Shown here in pieces: positions 58,598 to 64,000 of a DNA stretch of 64,000 nucleotides. The DNA lies in NCBI RefSeq assembly GCF_030704535.1, contig NC_081822.1:2595001-2659000 (forward strand), read 5' to 3'. The notes beneath the pieces are model-generated. The model was not told the origin of the DNA. It ran no database searches and worked only from the letters and a program-made list of their open reading frames with translations. Every line of letters begins with the position of its first letter. The first letter of the stretch is position 1. The position numbers and the translations under genes are program-made. The DNA comes from Vitis vinifera. Its lineage: Eukaryota > Streptophyta > Magnoliopsida > Vitales > Vitaceae.

Positions 58598-61500
58598 CAG
58601 CTAGGCCCATTTGTAACATTCATTAATGATGATGCAGCATTTTATGACTTTTTCATGGAAAATTTTTCTTACAAAAATGGTGGTTGAATATCCAAAAAAA
58701 AAATATTGATTGTGGTTTTGACTAAGAAGATAAGCCTAAAATACCAACAACCCACAAATTTGATCGTTCCACCTAAGTCATCATCCAAGCTTTCCACCCA
58801 GATGACCACAGCCTCCTACTTCTGGGGGAGTTCATACTAACAATATCCAATTCATAGAAAAAGAAAACCCACATGAAACAAATAAAATCTTTGAAACAAA
58901 AAAAATATCTAAAGTTGAATATTTCATTGGGCAGCCTTCAATTAGAATCCACCTCCACCATATAACATATTCTCAACTTGTTCCAATTGCATATTTGAAT
59001 ATGATACATTGCTTTATCTACGAAAAATCTAATTGGAAAGAGACATGCCATGGGGCCTAGGCCAATGCATGCGAAACATAGATTTTGTCACAAAAAACAA
59101 AAACCCCGAAAGGGAAAACTTGAATCTACGGCTGACAACGTTTTACACGAAGTTTTTGTTGACTTTACTGTCGGGGGACATGACTTTATTGTCACCTGTC
59201 ACAATTATTCCTATGTTTTCACATTCAATCTGGTTTTTTTTTAACGTAAGATAGTAAATTTCTTTTTTTGGGAAAAAATGTAGAAGTTCAGTGCCATAAG
59301 ACCCAAACCATTCTTTAGTCAATATGTAGAATATGCAGGTTGACCCAAAATATGCAAGTTGTTAAAATTTGAATGGAATTAAAATTTTTGAATAGAATTA
59401 GGGTTGGTGGGTCGTTCAAATAATAAGCTTGTTTGTATCATATAATTTCTTTTTTTTAATAATTTGTGAGAGAAATTAGGTCTAAATAATGTACATTTTA
59501 TAGAAATTTAAGTATGTTTTCAGTTGAATAGACCAATGAAGTTGGTAGCACATTGTTTTTGATAATTAATAGATTTTGATAATTAATAGAGACCATCAAG
59601 ACCTTGACATTTTGATTCTAATTAACTCTAATTTATAATGAATTTACTTTATTATAGATATTATCCATTTTGAATTCAAAAGAATTTTCTCACCGTTTTA
59701 AAACACATTTACATTATTTTTTTTATTATGACTTTAATTTAGAATGAATTTATTTTATTTTATTTTTTAATTTGATTATCTCAAAAGTCCTACATCGTGG
59801 ATATTATCCACTTTGAATTTAAAAGGGTTATCTCACGACTTTAAAACACACTTACATGATTAAGAAGTGTTCATACTTAAACTTGTATAGTGTTAAGAAC
59901 TTTCTCTCATATCCGATGTGGAAACATCACAAACACCCCTTCATGACTTCTTGTTTTATTTCATAGAATTATGGGGTCAAATAAATAGGCATCTTGCATA
60001 GGGCCAAACAAACTTTCAAACACTCACACTAGGGTTGAGAAGATCGATTTTGACCCGTACCTAACTATGTAGATATTATCTGTTCTAAACCCAAAAGGGT
60101 TCTTACAGCTTAAAAATATGTCTATATGATTAAAATAATTTTATATTTATATAGAATCAAGAACTTTTTTTTCTATCCAATATAAGATATCACAAAAGAG
60201 TCTATAAATTAAAAATAAAATAATATATATATTGGCCTGGTTTCAAATACAAACCCATCTTACTAAACCCTAATAATGAAAAAAATGGAACCTTAAGATT
60301 TAGTGGGGCATAAGCATATTTTGGACTTTGGAAAGCCTAAAGTTGAGTTTTGGTTGGTGGGGAACATGTGGAGATGCAACAAGAGTTTTAGCCAATCTTA
60401 TGAGTCATTGAAGTCGTACACTAGATAATATAGTTTTTATAAATTAATATTTATTAATAAAAATTATCATAATTAATAATTGTTAATAGAAAGATACCAC
60501 AAGTCACATGCAATTTGCACTAGCTACTTTTGCTAGATAACATCATAGTTTTGGAAAGTAATTAAATTAATTGAGGAGCTAAGTGCTTTGAATTGAAAAA
60601 ATTAAAAGTAACTACAGTATGATAATTAATATGGTTGAAAATATAACTTTAAAGTGGAGTGGTGACAATTTTTTCATACATAGTGCGTGCACTTAGAATA
60701 TCAAAACGTATACGTATTCTTCTTTTGTATGTATTGTACACTTATTTTATTATTAGAATATGTTTTACAATGTTTATAATCGGAGTGTTTTGATGAAAAT
60801 ATTTTATTAGAGAGTGTTTTTAGGAAAATCATTTTATTAAGGGTCTATTTGGTAATTATTGTCCGATGTTTTGTAAAACAAAAATTTATTTAAAAATCTA
60901 AAATACTTTTAACATGTTTTTAATATTTTTAAATATATTTTTAAAATAAATTTTATGGTTGGTATTTTATTTTTAATCATTTTATATATTTGTATAATTA
61001 TTTTTTAAAATAATCTTCAAAATACAAATAAAAATAATATAAAACAACTAAAATATATTCTCTAAAATATTCTATTTTAATATTATTAAGAATAAAAAAT
61101 ATAAAATAAATTTTTTTGTCAAATCATGTTTTTTTTTTTTTTAAATAATAGAAAACTGTTTTTTTTTAAATTACCACATAAGCACCAAATGTTTCTAAAA
61201 AAAACACTATAAGTAATTTTTCAAATTTTAAAAAGTGTTTCCTAAACTTTACCAAATATTTTTTTTTTCTTCAAAAATATGGTTTAAGTTAAAAGCACTT
61301 CTTAAAATCACTTTTAAATGGACTCTTAATTTTCTATAGTATAATTAATTTTAAAAATAAAATAAGATATTAAATTAATATACATAAAAACTTAAAGATG
61401 TATTATCTTAAAAATTGTTAGTAAATAAAAAAGAATTCTTAACTTGAAAAATAATCCATATAGTATCAATGTATCATAAATTGGAATATCAACCGATTAT

Positions 61501-61932
61501 GCTTATTAAGTAGAATATTATATACAAAAATTTTTATTATATATGTGTGTGTGTTAAACATTATATTAATTACATATTTCCAACCAATTAATTTTAAAAA
61601 ATTCATCTTCTATGATTTTATTTTAATTTCAAAAACTAGGATATTTTTTTTAAAAAAAAAAAGAAACTTTGATCAAAACATGTTGGATTATGAAACTTAA
61701 ATCAATTTTGTAGCATTTTACTCGAAGGTTGAACTGCTCAATGAGAAATATTTTTTTTTATATGGTAATCGATGAGTTTGTCCTTATTATATATATTTAA
61801 TTTTTTTGTATTTAAATTTTTTTTTTTAAATGTGATCATAATTAAAAGAGTTTTTAAAAAATTCCACGATTGTAACTCTTTTCATTATTTTTTTATCAAT
61901 GGATTGTTAAGTATTGATGTGATCATATTTGT
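58596..61932. other. AT-rich intergenic region with dispersed repeats
   Basis: No gene was identified; the small open frames at 59033-59254 have no recognised family. At 59640-60240 there are two or three copies of a repeat (TTGTATAGTGTTAAGAACTTT...CCGATGTGGAAACATCACAAAC) also present between the beta-galactosidase genes. At about 60838-61180 a fold-back element related to the one at 52379-52752 begins GGGTCTATTTGGTAATTATTG. The rest is A/T-run rich. Confidence 0.5.
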
Positions 61933-61940
61933 CATCCAAC

Positions 61941-64000
61941 CAAGGATTGAAATATCGGTAAACACGGATATATCGGTACTTGGATTTTACGGATATATCG
62001 GAAATATCGGAGAAATATCGGTGGATATTTTTCATCAAATATCGGTGAGACAAAAATTATCCAAAATTGATGGGAATGCTTAAAAAAAGCCAAAGAATGA
62101 TAAAATAAGCAAGAATATGCATGTTAAAGTTATTTTATAAGTGTAATTGACATAAATATGGTCAAAGAAAAAAATATCGGTAAATAGTTTACGATACTTG
62201 GATTTGAAGAATAAAAAATATGAAATTTGGAATTGTACACTTAGAAAGTTAGAATTGAGTTAAGAAATATTTGATTTCATTAAATGAAAACAATTTACAC
62301 ATAAACATAATACATATGACATTGCAATGGTCCTTAATACCAAAATGAAGATCGATGTGGTTCCATCATATTGTTATTGTTAGATGAAGGGAGCCCATCT
62401 TGTTGAAGACAATATTCATACCAGGACATGGAGTTTCGATAGTATTGATTGTATGTACGAACATGCCATGCATAAATTTCTTGAGTCCTACCAACAACTT
62501 GTCCATGGATAGGAAATCCAGGGTTTTCCCATGTGCTCGTTTGAAATCCTTGTTGTTGCAGCTGATGTGGAAGGTAGTATGGCATTTGTGTGGAAGAAGG
62601 ATAGTTATACCTTTCATACTCTTCATCAGTGGAACTTGAAAGATTTTGAGGAGGCTGACCATAACTCATTGCATAAGGGGCATAAATGTTGGCTTCGTTT
62701 GATGAATCACTGAATTGAGTCTCTACACTCATCGACTCAAAACTGGCCGACAATGAGTCCTCGTTGTATGGCATCATCCTTCGTTGTCTTCCTCTATATG
62801 GCTTTCCAATGGCTCCAACACCTGGACCGGCTCTTCTAGAGCCGTGGTCTTCATCTTGAGTACAATGTGTGAAATCATCTTCACAAGTAAATGCCAATGG
62901 TTGTCCACTTTGTTGTTGTTGTCTAACATCCCCTTCATCATTTCCAGGGTCGCTACCATCATTGGTCCCCTCTCCTCTTGAACCATCATAACCGGAAGCA
63001 GAAGTACCAGTAGCACTAGGTCTACTACTATGTTCAACACTCGTGGAGTCAAAAGAAGGTCGAGAAGTGACTGCCGGCTGAGAAATTCCTTGTTGAAATG
63101 AATCTCTCGTGTCTTGGCTGAAACTATCAGTATGAACTTCTTCGGATAACACTCGATCAACATCAACACCTGCTTCTCGGACATGTGCGGCAATTCGTGG
63201 GTCGGGATTTCCATCTTCATCATCTAGATGAAGAGGTCTAACCCATTGAAACAATTGGTTATCTTCTTCTTCACCAACCTCAGTTGCAATGTCAAGTAAA
63301 TCGAGGTAATCTTTCTCTGCAACTTTGTCTTGTTCTGCTTCCATGTCACGTATCTTTAGTTTCATGTTATAATAACAGAAAACTAATTGTTGGAGCATCG
63401 GGTAAGCAAGCCGATTTCTTTGTTTTGTATGAATTAAGGCAAACGTGCTCCAATTTCTCTCACAAGCTGAAGATGATGCAGTTTGCGATAAAACCTTGAT
63501 GGCCAACCTTCTTAATGTAGGAGCGTGATGTCCATACATGAACCACCATTCAGCTACAACCAAATAAATGATATCAATACTTATATTGGAAAGTTACAAT
63601 AATATGCTAATGAAATGAATTATTATTTCACAAATAATACTCACCGGGAACCATTTCTGACCTCGAAGCAATCGCTGCTCGATCACCGAATCCTCTTTTT
63701 GCATCTCGGAATAGTATAATCTACATATTAAATAATTGAAAGTGAAAAAGTTGAGTAAATGAAATTCAATTATTTAATTTATATTATAACTCTAATAATT
63801 TACCTCATTTCCAAATTGACTAAGACCTTCTGATGTAGGATCTAATTTCGCAAAGACTTCATGAACAGCTTGAAGTAGATCAGGATCAGTACCAACTCCA
63901 CGTTTATATTGAAATCTTGGATTAAGAAAGAATGCTACAATAGTAAAGTAGAAATGTAAAATTAGAATTTTATGAAAGAAACATATTAAATACCAATAAA
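61941..64000 (-). mobile_element. hAT transposon, one end, continuing past the window
   Basis: The terminus CAAGGATTGAAATATCGG starts at 61941, preceded by a candidate 8-bp target site CATCCAAC (61933-61940). The first 110 bp contain six ATATCGG motifs (plus one at about 62180), a typical subterminal repeat array for transposase binding. A spliced hAT transposase gene lies inside on the minus strand. The other end and the second target duplication should be to the right of 64000. Confidence 0.82.
62334..63934 (-). CDS. hAT-family transposase, C-terminal part (3 exons visible)
   Basis: Exons visible on the minus strand: 63934-63804 (frame continues upstream, so the gene is partial), 63720-63645 and 63553-62334, with GT-AG introns and matching phases. 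Text in order: FFLNPRFQYKRGVGTD, ILFRDAKRGFGDRAAIA, AEWWFMYGHHAPTLRRLA, then the hAT dimerisation signature SSSACERNWSTFALIHTKQ and RNRL. The long C-terminal tail is acidic and Gln/Ser/Tyr-rich (about 360 residues), including RGRQRRMMPYNEDSLSASF, and ends at the TAA at 62336-62334. No internal stop is seen, so the copy may still code for protein. The catalytic Asp residues would be in the N-terminal part outside the window. A domesticated host gene is less likely because the transposon end is adjacent. Confidence 0.83.

Noticed and set aside
59033..59254. Two overlapping 64-73 codon open frames
   Set aside because: No recognised family, no exon continuation with good splice sites, and the surroundings are AT-rich repeats.
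1..64000. CRISPR arrays, bacterial operons, integrons or a clustered secondary-metabolism pathway
   Set aside because: The window is plant nuclear DNA with split genes; no regularly spaced repeats of CRISPR type and no co-clustered biosynthetic enzyme families are present.

Overview
The window looks like nuclear DNA of a woody eudicot, most probably grapevine (Vitis). It is AT-rich, with split genes that have GT-AG introns, multi-kilobase introns full of non-LTR retrotransposons, and plant-specific families such as SUEL-tailed GH35 beta-galactosidases and a BIG BROTHER-type RING protein. The Vitis assignment rests on remembered resemblance of the LINE, SINE and gypsy sequences to grape repeats and was not checked by search.

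Layout, left to right. (1) 1409-12272 (+): a complete three-exon OGG1 (8-oxoguanine DNA glycosylase/AP lyase). Its second intron (about 9 kb) is a nest of LINEs: a 2.8-kb 5'-truncated element with a 16-bp target duplication (3670-6470), an old minus-strand LINE broken up by plus-strand insertions, and tiny 3'-tail insertions. (2) 12.3-20.4 kb: a gene-free repeat block. It holds a 2.4-kb palindrome made of two head-to-head copies of a gypsy protease region (12983-15374), a tRNA-type SINE (16342-16504), a 1035-bp non-autonomous hAT element (16838-17872) inside a small tandem duplication, LINE tails and a long CA/CATA microsatellite. (3) 20447-29967 and 32433-41041 (-): two tandem beta-galactosidase genes with the same 19-exon structure, closest in my recollection to Arabidopsis BGAL16. 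The downstream copy carries a LINE in intron 15, 20 bp from a splice donor, and a GC-AG intron; the other copy has neither. (4) 41-46 kb: AT-rich intergenic DNA with short tandem arrays and a fold-back element. (5) 46470-53783 (+): a complete seven-exon 20S proteasome beta-3 gene (PBC type, 204 aa). (6) 55850-57076 (+): a three-exon gene for a Cys-rich membrane protein of unknown function, preceded by a Harbinger/Tourist-type MITE. (7) 57451-58074 (+): a single-exon acidic RING-H2 E3 ligase. (8) 58.6-61.9 kb: AT-rich intergenic repeats. (9) 61941 to the right edge (-): one end of an apparently coding-competent hAT transposon with a spliced transposase gene. Its terminus is closely related to the end of the short hAT element at 16838-17872.

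The host genes are unrelated housekeeping or cell-wall genes (DNA repair, galactan hydrolysis, proteasome core, ubiquitin ligation). They do not form a functional cluster. The unusual content is in the transposable elements: nested LINEs with readable target duplications, a retrotransposon-derived palindrome able to fold into a hairpin transcript, and a possible autonomous/non-autonomous hAT pair. I found no clearly new enzymatic system. Exon boundaries were assigned by eye from splice consensus, reading-frame continuity and paralog or family comparison.
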